Positions 11,177-23,081 of a stretch of 64,000 bases of DNA are shown here, piece by piece. Origin of the DNA: Mangifera indica (lineage: Eukaryota; Streptophyta; Magnoliopsida; Sapindales; Anacardiaceae); the NCBI RefSeq assembly GCF_011075055.1, contig NC_058152.1:5766001-5830000 (forward strand), in the 5' to 3' direction. The notes under the pieces are model-generated. The model was not told the origin of the DNA. It saw nothing but the letters and a program-made list of their open reading frames with translations, and ran no database searches. Both the position numbers and the translations under genes were made by a program. Position 1 is the first letter of the stretch. Each line of letters starts with the position of its first letter.

Positions 11177-13384
11177 ATAGAGTTTACATAAAGCCAGAAG
11201 ATATGTGTGTGAGATGGTGAGAAACTGAAAGGTTGAACTTGAAACTTGAAAGCTAAAAGCACAAGCCAAAATGAAATAGACTTTGACTTTTTGACAAAAA
11301 CATGATACTAAAAGTTACACGGGAGAGATGAGAAATATTTATTTATTTGAATTTAAATTTTCTCTAATTAAATTTAAAAAATCAAATTAAAAAACTTTAA
11401 AAGTGTACTCAAAGAAAGATTATGGGTTACAATTATTCTTCACTAAGCACAACCCTGCCCCTTTCTATTAAACCCTTATACACTTTCCAAAAGGTCACTG
11501 ACCAAACTTTAAATTCTAGAGCATTCAGATATGGTTGATTTATCAGCCAAATCGATGAAAAAGAAGAAGAGATAAGGCCAACTAAAGTCTACTGTATCAA
11601 TTTATATTCACTAGAGGACGAGTCAGCAACCAAAATTGAGTAGGATTAGAAGCTAGAAAAGGGCCTCCCTTGGAAGAATTTAAAGCTGATTTTTTCAATA
11701 CAAAATATAGATATTGCTCTTCAGAAGGTTAGCTCACAAGCTCCACCGAGCTACTTAGGTGATTATTCAGGTTTGGGCTTGAACTCGATTTTCATATCAA
11801 ACAAAGCTCGAGCTCATTACCATAGGACTCATTTTGGGGTCATTCAAGTCGAGCACGAGCTCTAACGAGCTTGGTTCGAATCCAATCTTAATCACAGCAC
11901 AAACCAACTTAACTACAGTGTTATAACTTAAACTAAAGGTTAAACTAAGTTTAACTATACAATGGTTAATATTCCATAATATAATATCTAGAAATATTAT
12001 ATTATATAATTTTTTAAACTAAGTTGAATTTTTTTTTAAAAATAATTTACAGTTTGGGTTGCAATTCAGGCGGTTTTGACATCGAACTAAATCATAAACT
12101 GTATTTATATTTTATATGTTTTTATATAATATATATAATTATTTATTTATTTACTTATTATACTATTTTTAATACATAACCCTAATCAAAGTGTTCTTGC
12201 ATTTTTGTTTCCCTTTCTCGTGCACGTAACGTCGCAGCCACACCCTCATGAATATAGTCGACCTTCACATAAACTCTCCAGTGTCACCATCATTCTTGTT
12301 GGAGAATAATCATAGCTTTATCACCATTATTTTGGTCTCAATCATGATCTTAGGCATCAAATAACTCGTCATTGTTACACATGTCAATTATCACTAAACT
12401 TGTTGTCACTGTTAAGTCATTCCCTTGCCCCTGTCCTTTTTAGGTTATATGTGTACACTGAATGATTTTGTGATAAAGACCTAAGACAAGATTGAAGAAC
12501 ATCTTCTATATATAAATATATTTTTATTACTATTTTGATTGTTTATTAATAATTTTATTACTTAAGCTATATCATCCCTTGTTAATTCTATTGCTCACAA
12601 CATTATTAGGAGTTGGAAATTCCTAGGAATTGTCATTTGTTTGCAGCTTTCCGTTTCAATATGCACTATAAAATTTCTTTCTAATTGTAGTTTTTTAACA
12701 AATATGCAAACATGAATGTTAGGGTTATATGTAGAGATACTGTACTAAGATGTGAGGCCCATTAAGTAATATATGGTTAGGTTCAATGTTGAGGGTGAAT
12801 GATGAATTAGTAACTAGAAAATACAATTTTGAGGCTAATATGGTATACAAACAATTTAGGTCTTACTTTCCTATAGTTTTGTACCAAAGTGACAATGCAA
12901 TTTTAAATTAAGACATAAAAAAAAGAAATAATTTGCTCATTTTACTCACTTATTTTAGTTTTTTTTTTTTTTCAGATGATGTAAGGCTACAAAAATTATT
13001 AGCAAGAAGGTGTTTATGTAGCAAATGCCAATCTTATGGATATCATTTTTAGCTATTGCTTTTGTATGTTAATTTTAGATTTAAAGAGGGATGGGAATAT
13101 AAGAATCATATGTAGTCACAACCCACAGCTATTGGTTTTGGAAAGTATGTTACTTAATGATTATGATTAGTCATTTTATTTGAAATCAAAGCAAAAATGT
13201 AATGAATACTAAAGAAGCTACTATACATGGGTTTGTGAAGTTGGTTGAATCATTAAGTTCATCAAACTAATTAGGGTGGTCCCTTTTGTTAAAATAGTTG
13301 CAACTTTTTCATTTCTATAGTATCGTTCTCTTTTAATTATTTTTGTTATCTAATATATAATTTATCAAATTTTATAGATAGAAG
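11177..13384. other. Intergenic, repeat-derived; no gene recognised
   Basis: AT-rich. 11725-11885 contains a cluster of GAGCTC/CTCGAGC-type words ending GGTTCGAATCCAATCTTA. It resembles the right end of the hAT MITE at 18094-18390 but lacks a partner terminus, so it is probably a fragment. 12040-12130 has an hAT-end-like GCGGTTTTGACATCGAAC stretch followed by a pure AT run. No coding frame could be supported. Confidence 0.55.
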
Positions 13385-15420
13385 ACATCAATGATGAGTT
13401 CCCATTATGAGAGAGAGGAAGTTTATCTTTTTTAACCCAAGTTGAGAACAATGATAGCAGTTCGTCAATAGCAAAAAAAAAAAATAAATAAATACGAAGA
13501 AAAGATCTAAGGAATGAAAGCATTTTGCTAAGTTTGAATCTAATGCGCAAAACAAATGCAAGTATAATTGCTATGATTAAGTATACAAATGTTCCATGAA
13601 AAATTTTAGAACAAGTACATTAAAAAAATCATTTGTCTAGGTGTAAGAAATATCTTTTAAGTGGTGCAAATAAAGTAAACTCCAAGCAGGAAATATTAAA
13701 TCATAATGTCATTGAAGGAGATGGTAGAACTAGTAGTGTAAATTATTGGACATTTGATCAACTTTTATTAAGAAAGGCCCTTGGACAAATGATCATAATA
13801 GATAGACTTCCTTTTAAGTTTGTTAAAGGAGGAAGGTATAGGAGTTATTATAGGCAAATGCAACGTAGATTTGAAGTTTCATCTCATACTACAATTGCTA
13901 GAGATGTCTATAAGATTTTTCATAGAAAAATGAGAGAAGTTAAAGAGATTCATAAAAAGTAATTTTAATAGGATTTCCCTTAACACTAACATATGAACAT
14001 CTTTACAAAAGATTAATTATATGTGTATCACAACTTATTTCATTATTAATAATTGGAATTTACATAAGAACATTTAGAATTTTTTCCCCATCACTAGTCA
14101 CATGAGCCAAAAAATAAGGAAGACAATTGATAAATGTCTACTTGAATAAGGTATTGAGAAAGTCATAACTATCACAGTTGATATTGTCATGATGCTACTA
14201 TAGGGTATGCAAAGAATAAAATAAATAGTTGGGGAGGAAATGTTTTAGCTAAACAATATTTGGACGTGCAATATGTCACCCATATTGTTAACTTGATTAT
14301 TAAGGGTGGTTTGGAATTAACAAAAAATCATATTGCTCGCATTCAAATTGTAGTGAGATAAGTTCAACAATCTCCATCTATGTTGCAAAAGTTCAAATCA
14401 TGTGATGAGGAAAAGAAAATTCATAATAAGAGCTTGTTATGCCTAATTATACTTATTAGGTGGAACTCTACATATTTAATGTTGGATATGACCCCAAAAT
14501 TTCATAAGGCCTTTGAAAGGCTTATTGAGAATGAACCTTATTTTTCTAAAAAACTAAAATAATCACTAAAATCTAATAAATCTAGTGAATCTAATGCTCG
14601 AGTTTATCTAAAGAGGCTACCAATAGATGAGGATTGGGATAAAGCTAGTATTTGACCACATTGTTATAGAACTTTTATGACTTAACAATTCATGCATTTG
14701 CAACATCACATGTGACTTCGAACTTACGCTTCCACAAGATCAGCAATGTGTTTTGTCTTTTAAAAGAGTGGAGTTTAAGTGACAACTTTGATTTTTCTTC
14801 AATGGTATGGAAAATGAAAAACAAATGGGATAAGTATTAAGGAAATTTGTAGAAACTAAATGTTTTGTTGTTTATGGTTGTAGTTCTTGATCCTCGATAC
14901 AAACTTAAATATGTAAATTTTGGAATTTCTCAATTGTATGATGATGATATAACTACTTTGGTCCAATTAAGGTCAAACCAGCATTAGGTGGTTTGTTTGA
15001 TAAGTACAAAAAGCCGATTAAGCATACAAGTGCAACAACTATAAGTTTTGATTCAAGTCAACTAACTAAAACTCAAAAAGGATTTTAAAAAAAATCTATT
15101 TACAAAGCATCAGGCAAGTCAAAGTATTGTGGAAAACAAAACTGAGTTAGATAAGTATTTGGATAAAGATATCAAAGAGGATGGTACTTATTTTGACATT
15201 TTGGCTTAGTAAAAACTAAAGAGCTTTTGATTTTTTATAGTTGTATAAATTGCTCGAGATGTATTAGCAACTCTAATCTGCATAGTTGTGTCTGAGTCAA
15301 CATTTAGTACAGAAGATCGCAATCTTGATTCCTTTATGACATCCTTATCTCCAAAGATTGTACAAGCTCTCATATATACAAAAGATTCGTTTTGTCAAGT
15401 CCCTAAAGGTAATATCAATG
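13385..15420 (+). pseudogene. hAT-superfamily (Ac-like) transposase relic
   Basis: Colinear fragments of a BED-finger hAT transposase. Near 13500-13590 a degenerate BED zinc finger (HFAKFESN ... CKYNCYD) appears. 13633-13962 encodes RKALGQMIIIDRLPFKFVKG and a YRQMQRRFEVSSHTTIARDV block. About 14145-14190 gives GIEKVITITVD, the conserved block just past the catalytic region. 14250-14562 gives HIVNLI-type words, VQQSPSMLQKFKSC and RWNSTYLMLDM. 14875-14940 gives VVLDPRYKLKYV. 15290-15390 gives SESTFSTEDRNLDSFMTSL of the C-terminal dimerisation domain. Stops and frameshifts separate the blocks. I could not fix the element's inverted termini. Confidence 0.85.
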
Positions 15421-16049
15421 AATCACTTGAAAATGTAGAAAAGTTAGAGAAAGGTACATGTCACTTCCTTCAAATATATAATTTTAATTACATTTTTATA
15501 TGCTTACACCTCAATATGATTTATAATTTAAATTTTGTTGTCTTTCTAATTGATATGGCTAAGTTTTCGATGAATGATTCTATTATATGATCTGAAAGAA
15601 AAGTTTAAAATGATATCTTCTATGAGATGGTATATTTCTTTCAATAAGACATGTTTGATTATGAATTCTAATTAATTCTAGATTCATCATTTTAAGAATT
15701 ATATAGATACTTACATATCTGGTCAACTATCTTTCATATAGGAATGTGATTACTAGAGTTTTGTGTATGAAGTGACTGCTTTCAAGACTTGAATTTTATT
15801 GCAGTTTTAAACTTTTACCATTGCATTTCATTTAGTCCTAAAAAATATCATAAATTTGACTATGATTAAAAATTTTGTTTTGTTTATATTTTTGTTATAG
15901 GTCACAGTTTTTCCTATACCATTTTCATGTCAACATACACCTACACTAAAACATATATAAGGTCTACAAGACATGAGAAATAAGAAACTTCCTATTATGT
16001 TTTTTTTATAAGACTTAGTTTATATATTTTTCCCATGTTCATCCTTAGT
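15421..16049. other. Intergenic, nothing recognised
   Basis: AT-rich sequence downstream of the hAT relic. It may include the element's 3' end. No frame, repeat or terminus could be identified. Confidence 0.4.
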
Positions 16050-16830
16050 TTCAATTATGTGCTTATAAGAGCCCTATCATGTTTTGAACTATCCAACCCA
16101 AAGTTTCTCAACATGTTCTTGACATCGTTAGATTGGGTTATAAAGATATCATTGTCATGTTGTTTTATTTGCAAACCCAAAAACATGCTTAATTTGCCAA
16201 CAATGCCATTTTAAAATTCTTCTTGCATTATGCTAATGAATTTTTGAATATGTGGAAATGAAGTGTAGCAAAACACAATGTCATCAATATATATTTGTGC
16301 ACACATTAAACCACGCCTAATATGATTTATGAATAAAATTTTATCATCAATATCTCTCTCACAGCCATGATCATTAAAAAAGTTGTTAATCTTTCATATT
16401 AGACTTTGAAAACTTGTTAAAGATCGTTTAATGTCTTTTTAAACTTGTACATATGATTAGATTAAAAAAAATCTTCAATGACAATCGATTTCTCTATATA
16501 TACTTCCTTGATCAATATGCCATTTTAAAAGCATTATTTACACACCAATTTTATACAATTTGAACTTTAAACAGTAAGCCACATCAAGCATCAACCTTAT
16601 AAATTCAAGTCTTGTCACATCAACAAAGTTTTCATCAATGTCCACTCTTTTTACTTAAGTATACCCTTAAGCAACAAGTCGAGGCTAATTTCTTATCACA
16701 TTACCAAATCCATTGGATTTGTTCTTGCACATCCATTTACCAGCAATGACATTTCCAATTATACTATTACAAAATATAGTGAATTCAAGGCATATGCATA
16801 TGTTCCTTAGCTTTGGATTAATGAAACATC
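16050..16830 (-). pseudogene. Copia reverse-transcriptase relic
   Basis: The minus strand encodes colinear RVT_2 blocks. They are RLVA-GYT-VKRVDIDENF and RLEFIRLMLDVAYCLKFKLY (about 16550-16690), the active-site segment IYIDDIVFCY (about 16268-16300), and FLGLQIKQ-like plus HDNDIFITQSNDVKNML (about 16095-16170). Stops and frameshifts are frequent. No LTRs, gag or integrase were found nearby, so this is an isolated fragment unrelated to Copia-A and Copia-B. Confidence 0.8.
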
Positions 16831-18085
16831 GCTTCTTTGCTTCAACACCTATCTTCATATTCCTCTTCCTGCAATAATAGAATCTTGAATATTAGGAGTA
16901 TGTGTTTATTTATAATTGTTATTTCTTTTTTTATTTTCACTTAAAAGCTCTTGGTGTTTCACAACGGAATCTTAAATCTTGAACACCATGACTCCAGTAA
17001 GACTCTCATTCTAGCAAGCTTAAGCTGCAGTTGTGGAGTTAAACATGTTTTAGTGTAATATTTGTGCAGTTTTAGTGAAATTAGTTTCGGGCCCATTCGG
17101 ACACTGAGCTCAAACAATCTCTATTCAAGTTTGAACTCTTAAACACAATTAAATTAAATATTTGTTAACCTTAATTATATTTAGTCCGAATTATTTTTAT
17201 TTTCAGGTCCCAATTCAATTGATAGCCCATATGAAAAATGTCAAACTTGGCACAAGCCACTTATTTGCCGGGCCTTCCCTTCCAATGGCCGGGAAACAAC
17301 ATTAAAATTAAGAAGTTCAATCCATACTAGAATAAATTGGACTGATCTACCTTTAGTTGCTGCATGAATAAATTACAATAAACAGACAAAGTTTTACATC
17401 AATAAACTTGCTTAGCCATCGCCTGAATCTGTCGCCGGTTGTTAGAACAAGCCTCAAAACAAAAGACGTCTTTTCTGCCTGAACTCATACAGGGGTGCGT
17501 TGTTCGTCACAGTTTCCATCGCTAGGCTGTTTAATTCATTTTGTATTTTGTATTCATTTATATATCTTTTCCTTTTAGTTGATTTTCGAGGGTTTTGACG
17601 CAACTTGAATGAGTTTCAATTAGAATCTTATTTTATGTTTCATTAGTGTTCTTTGTGTTTACTATTAAAGTCAATTTAATATTATTTTCTAAAGCATTTT
17701 GATTCTCTGACTTGATCCATCTAAATTTAGTAACTTAATCGCAATTTTTTTTATAATTTTTTGGATATAGCCTAAACTAATTTTTCAAGGTTTGCCTCCT
17801 ATTTTCTTTTTATTGGACTATCTTGTTGAAAGAACCTTCAATGAAGTTTTCTTTAACCTTATCTCTCTTTGCCTATTTTTTTTTTCCTTGAGAATACCTG
17901 TCTGCATTATTTTCTTTGTTGTTGTTGTCAATTGCGTATACTGCTTGTTATATTCTAATGTTGTTCTATTGTTGATTGGTCACATATTATGATTGTCATC
18001 GGCAAACCATCCTCCGATATATTGTCTTGGCCACTGATCACATATTATGACTATATAGTCATTCATATCTCCAATAATATACACT
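16831..18085. other. Intergenic, nothing recognised
   Basis: Unique-looking AT-rich DNA with a short GC-richer patch around 17400-17520. No supported coding frame, RNA gene or repeat pair. Confidence 0.4.
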
Positions 18086-18093
18086 GCCACATT

Positions 18094-18390
18094 TAGAGTT
18101 AGATTCAAAGTGAGCTCGAATTTGGTTCGAACTAACCCAAACCAAGCCTCCAACTTCGAGCTCGAGTTGGAATTCGAGTTGTTCGCCAAACTCACAAATT
18201 AAAAATTTTGATACAAAACAATGTCGGTTTAACCGATATTCATTAAAACGACGTCGTTTTACTAACGAGTTAGTTAAAGCTCGAGCTCGAGTTCATTTGC
18301 AGCAAGCTCAATGAGTCCAAGCTCAAGCTCGAGCTCTATTTCTGTAAATCGAGTCAAACTCAAGCTTGGCTCAGTTCAAATCCAGCCTTA
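18094..18390. mobile_element. hAT-type MITE (297 bp) with perfect 8-bp target duplication
   Basis: Imperfect terminal inverted repeats: TAGAGTTAGATTC at the left, and the complement of TAAGGCTGGATTTG at the right. A perfect 8-bp duplication GCCACATT flanks it (18086-18093 and 18391-18398). The interior is a patchwork of GAGCTCGAGC-type words in both orientations and contains a palindromic ACGACGTCGT. Eight-bp duplications are the hallmark of the hAT superfamily. It encodes nothing. Confidence 0.9.
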
Positions 18391-18463
18391 GCCACATTAT
18401 TTTACTAACCTCCTACAGAGAAATGTAGGTTTGCTTTTCTTTTACATTCTTTGATTTTCTTAT

Positions 18464-18862
18464 TGTTGAAATATTTATCTACCGTATAAGTGCAAAGATT
18501 AAAATTCATATTATATAAAATCAATTGACTTGTGTTAAGGGTCAAGTTTTCACACTAATATATCACTCACTTATATTGTATTTATTAGATATGAAATTTT
18601 AATTTCTAACACTCTTCCTTTAGTGCAAAATCCATTATTGGGACTGGTGTATTATCACTTGTATCCAGAAACACTTTAAACTATTAAGTTCTCCATCTAG
18701 TTTGCGCTCTGATACTATGTCGAAAATATATTGACCTATAAATATAGAGATCGAAATTCATATGTACAAAATAGATTAATTTGTGTTAAGATCTAATTTA
18801 TTATACTTATATATCACTCACTTATATTGTATTTATTAAAAATAAGATTTTAGTCTTTAACA
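18464..18862 (-). mobile_element. TRIM element (miniature LTR retrotransposon)
   Basis: Two direct LTR-like repeats (18464-18611, 148 bp, and 18718-18862, 145 bp) begin TGTTGAAA or TGTCGAAA and end TTAACA or CTAACA. Between them, in minus orientation, lie a primer site TAGTATCAGAGC (18706-18717) and, next to the left repeat, a purine tract AAAGGAAGAG. The internal part is about 106 bp with no coding capacity. Flanking 5-mers (CTTAT and TCTTC) do not match. Sequence right of 18862 again looks like purine tract plus internal region up to about 18945, so the element may be the remnant of a tandem array sharing an LTR. Confidence 0.8.
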
Positions 18863-18945
18863 TCTTCCCTTAAATATACTCACCATAAATTATTAGATTT
18901 ACCATTTATACTGGTGCGTGTCACTCTTAGAACTTGTCCACACGG

Positions 18946-19559
18946 ATGGTGTCCCAACTAATGCTTTGGGTATGGTATGCAAATCCCACCCTATTCTATA
19001 GTCTTCATCCTATCTCAAGGATACAAATTTTTTTTTTCTCTATTGTCTTTCGCTTTGCAATTAAATAAAAAACAAAAAGGAGAATGGAAGAAAAAAAGAG
19101 AATTAAAATATATTATATATAAAATTAATTAATTATTGTTATCACTCATACTTTTTTGATATGTTTCAGTGCCTCTTTACTTTTTATCATTATCATGTAC
19201 TTTAGACGTTTCTTTTTAGGGAAATTAATTAAATTACCTAAACATTAAAGGTGAAAAATGAAATTACCCAACTTTTTGCATTTTAAAGAAAAATGTCCTA
19301 TTTCACTATAAAGAAGAAAATGCTTTTCATGCTAAAATAAAAGAAAACGACAAATTTTCCATCTTCACCACACGAAAACACATTCCTCATGTCGATTTCG
19401 CATACTCCCTCCGACAATTTTCTTACGTAAATTTGGTAATGTTTTTGGTGACGAAAATGGATAAAAAGGTTAATAAAACAATCTATGTCATGTTTTTATA
19501 CATTTGAGTGAAAGATTTTGTAGATTGGATGTGGTATTTGGGTGTTTACAGTTAGGGTT
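18946..19559. other. Intergenic, possible outer tip of the left MULE arm
   Basis: Contains GGGAAATTAATTAAATTACC at 19219-19238, which looks like a MULE-type terminus. No matching partner was found beyond 33175, so the boundary is uncertain. No gene. Confidence 0.35.
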
Positions 19560-19689
19560 TGAAATTGAAGGATTTCATGAAATTGCTTGATTTGTTGTTG
19601 ATTTAGATCAATTTTGTTAGGGCTTTTGTATTAGATTAATTATAGAGTTGATTGTTAATGAAATAGTATTTGAAAAACAAAGTTTAGGA

Positions 19690-20030
19690 GATGAAATCTG
19701 ACCACATGAAATCGACAGTCACCACGTGAATAGAAATCTCACCATATGAATTCGTGTTGTGAGATTTCATGGAGACGAGGAGGTTTTATGCATTTTTTTC
19801 AACTTTTTGGATCACACATATTCATGTGGTTGGGGGCCAAAATGCTAGTTTTCAAATAGTGAATCGTGTGGTATGGTAGAATTTTAATTTTGAAAAATTC
19901 ATTGATATATGAATTCATGTGGTGGACACTCGAATTCATGTGGTTGACACGTGAATTCACGTGGTGGTGAGCAAAATATGTTTTTTCAAAGTTTTCCACC
20001 ACGCAGATTCACGTGGTGGGTTTTGGTGGT
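19690..20030. repeat. Subterminal repeats with CACGTG/CATGTG words
   Basis: At least eight occurrences of variants of CCACNTGAATTC in both orientations, such as TCACCACGTGAATAG and GAATTCATGTGGTGGACA. The mirrored series appears at 32810-33025. Subterminal clusters of short repeats commonly serve as transposase binding sites. That role is inferred here. Confidence 0.75.
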
Positions 20031-20189
20031 TTTTTTTATATTTTTCATTTAAGGGGCAAATTGAAGTTTTTGCATTTTAAGGTTTTTAGTGTGTAGAATT
20101 CGAATTTGATCTCTATTTTTTTGAATAATGCAGCTGTGTTTAGAATTGAATAATTTCTAATATAAAATTGATATTATTGTAATTTAATA

Positions 20190-22925
20190 TTTTTACAGGG
20201 AGCTCGACAAAAGAGAAAAAGGGATGAGGGAAAGGATGAAATGAGGTTTTCTATCAAAAAATACTTCAAGGCTTAAGTTACTATACGTAGATATAGAGAT
20301 ATGAGAGTAGTGATTAAGAAAATATTATTAGAGCGGTAGTTGGTAATGTTTCAACATACCTATTTCGAACACTTCTTAGACCTTAAATATAGTCGATTTA
20401 GTGGGTTGTTAATACACTCCTTTATTCTTATAATGGTAAATAAGGCGAATTTGAGAGAGGAGTTATGGTTTTGAATTAATAAGGTTGATGTGAGGTTCAG
20501 CCCATACGAGTTTGCCATTATGACAAGTCTTCGATTCAATCATATGTTGGATGTTGACATGTATATTTCATCGAAGGCCACAAATCGAATCCACTAGACA
20601 TATTTTTATAGGTATAAGTCAGTTACATATGCTGATCTGAGTCACGTTTTCCAGTAAAGGTCATGGAAGGGAGGATGACATTGATGCAGTAAAGTTGGTG
20701 CTATTATTTTATCTTCACATGGAATTATTAAGGAGTGATTTGAGGAAAACAATCCCCCGAAATATATTACAATTAATTGATCATCTTGATAGATTCAATA
20801 CGTACCTATGGGGAATACAGGTGTGGCAAATGACGTATCAATCAATTTATGATAACATCTCTCAAATTTCTATAGATTCCAACCTTGTAAAGAAAAAGGA
20901 AAACCTTATGAAACAATATAGTATCATGGGATTCCTTCTAACGTTCCAGGTAATTGTGGCATCTATTAAATTTAAAAAAATTTTGATTAAAATAGAATTG
21001 ATTTAATATAATTATAATTTTATAGAGTAACTGATTTAAGTTGAAATTGTAGTTTTGGATATACGAGACACTGGACACATTACATCGATTAGTGGATATT
21101 TTGCCAGTTTCAGGATCTGTTCGGATATTGAGGTGGCACATGAAAGATATCCTGGGATGGAATATTATCTTAACTATCTTCATTGGAGATATAGTAAGTA
21201 TTAATTTGTTATTGATTTAAATACGTATAAGGTACAATAACAGAGTTCATTTAAACAAAAATTTATAGAATGATGTTAATTTTCCGTTAGTTTTATCTCT
21301 GGTAAAGAAAGTCGTAGATTGGTTTGACGATGTTGTCCAATACATGCGGCTGTCAAATAGTCAGTCTTCTTCATCGGCATCACCCCGATCCTCGTTAAGA
21401 GATGTATTATCGAGTTCTTTTGATGTTGCTTCTCCAATCGTTGATCCGCCTGATAAATTGGCTCCTGTTAAACCTCATATCATTGAGCTCACTCATGCCA
21501 CCGAGCTCACTCCTGTTGACATCCCTATTATGACCTTTGTCAATGGGTGTATATCACCAAAAGCCCTCTATTGTATCCCCTATCATCGAATGTATGTCAG
21601 ACGATCCTCTTATCAGTGGACAGGATTTCTCTATTCATTACTTTGATGTTGCATTGGCTCAATAGGACAATCTTTTCTTAGATTGATTGATTCATATAGA
21701 GGATAGGATAAGTCGTATGGAGGATATGATAACTCGTACAGAGGAGACATGCTCTTATCTCCACACAAATGTTGTTAGATAGGAAAAAAGGTTAATAATA
21801 TACTAGATATTCCAATTATTTACATATGCAAACATATAATGTATATGTTGTTACAGTCTCCTCGTGACGATGATGAAGAACTATCGAGAGAGGGTCCGAC
21901 ATTTTCATTTACATCTACTGTCGATGTAAGTGATAAACTTTTTGAGTATATTGGTAATAATATTTCAAAAATACTTTTAGTATTCTATTAACTCGTGATT
22001 GTTAATATTGTTATAGGTCAATTTTTTGATGAGAGACTATTTAAAGAAGATCTTATATTAACTTTTGATGTAGGCGATGACAGATCATCGAATGAGTTTT
22101 TCCCATTGATACCTTCTATAATGGTTTAGGTAATTATACCGTCATTTGTAAGTGTTATATCTCAACTCAACATCCATTTATTGATTCCCTATTAATTTGT
22201 TACTATCAACATTGTGACAATGGTCTGACGTTTATGAGGCTACACCAAGAGGGATCCCATATTGACATATGTTCTAACAGTAAGGTGCATATAATATCGA
22301 CTATAGACCTTGTAATTTTTGTTACTCAACTTCTTGATTAACCAATATAAAATGTCAATACTATTACAGGATTTTGGCAATGATGGATCACTCTATGAGG
22401 TTTCTCCATTGACACTTTTTATGATGATTTTGGTAAGTATAACGTTGTTTGTTAATATTATATCTCAATTACACATTCGATTATTGATTCCCTATTAACT
22501 CATTACTGTCAACATTATCACAATATCCTGGTGTTGAGGAGTCCACATCGAAAGGGATCTCATATTGACGTATGTTTTGACATTAAAGGTATATACATTA
22601 TTAACTGTATACTTTGTAATTTTTGTTAAACATTTTGATTAACTAATATAAAATGTCAAAATGTTAATATTGTTATAAGATGTTAGCGACGACTATGGAT
22701 CACCCTATGAAGATTCCCCATTATCACTTTCTACAATAATTGAGGTACACTATTAGATTAACTAATATAAATTGTTAATTTTGTTAATATAAATTATCAT
22801 TTATTTTTTATCTGTTGTTATAATAGGATATTCGATTAGTCTATCTTAACACACCAAGCAAGAGGAAAAAGGTGATTGTTGTTGTCTCTCAGGATGATGA
22901 GTTGGCTGATGATGTAATTTAGCCC
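20190..22925 (+). pseudogene. DUF1985-type gene of the left MULE copy
   Basis: Begins after a likely acceptor (TTTTTACAG, 20199) with an RQKRKRDEGKDEM-like basic stretch. The core at about 20400-20840 reads LREELWFWINKVDVRFSPYE, then YRYKSVTYADLSHVF, DDIDAVKLVLLFYLHMELL and RKTIPRNILQLIDHLDRFN. These resemble DUF1985, a domain of plant proteins that often carry a Ulp1-like protease and travel with MULEs. A WIYETLDTLHRLVDILP block follows at about 21055. A Ser/Pro-rich part follows at 21340-21646, then an array of repeated exon-like units to about 22925. I see stops and no protease domain, so it is a decayed gene. The domain call is from memory of the family. Confidence 0.7.
22060..22750 (+). 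repeat. Tandem array of exon-like units, period about 305 bp
   Basis: Three related units begin near 22076, 22374 and 22684. Each encodes a GNDGSLYEVSPLTLF-like motif. At least two are preceded by an acceptor-like TTACAG or TTATAAGA stretch and followed by a GGTAAG/GGTACAC-like donor. The interunit sequence, with its own repeated words, is also conserved. The inverted copies in the right arm lie near 28345, 28650 and 28955. Confidence 0.75.
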
Positions 22926-23081
22926 CCAAGGGGTGGTTTAGGTGTGCAAATTTTATAAATGTTTTCATTATATCTTTTACGTAAATTGAAAAGTATATTA
23001 TCTATTTACTAATTTCATATATTTAACTTCAATTGGTCCAGAAATTTGATATAGTCATCTTGACCTGACTTGCAGATTCCT

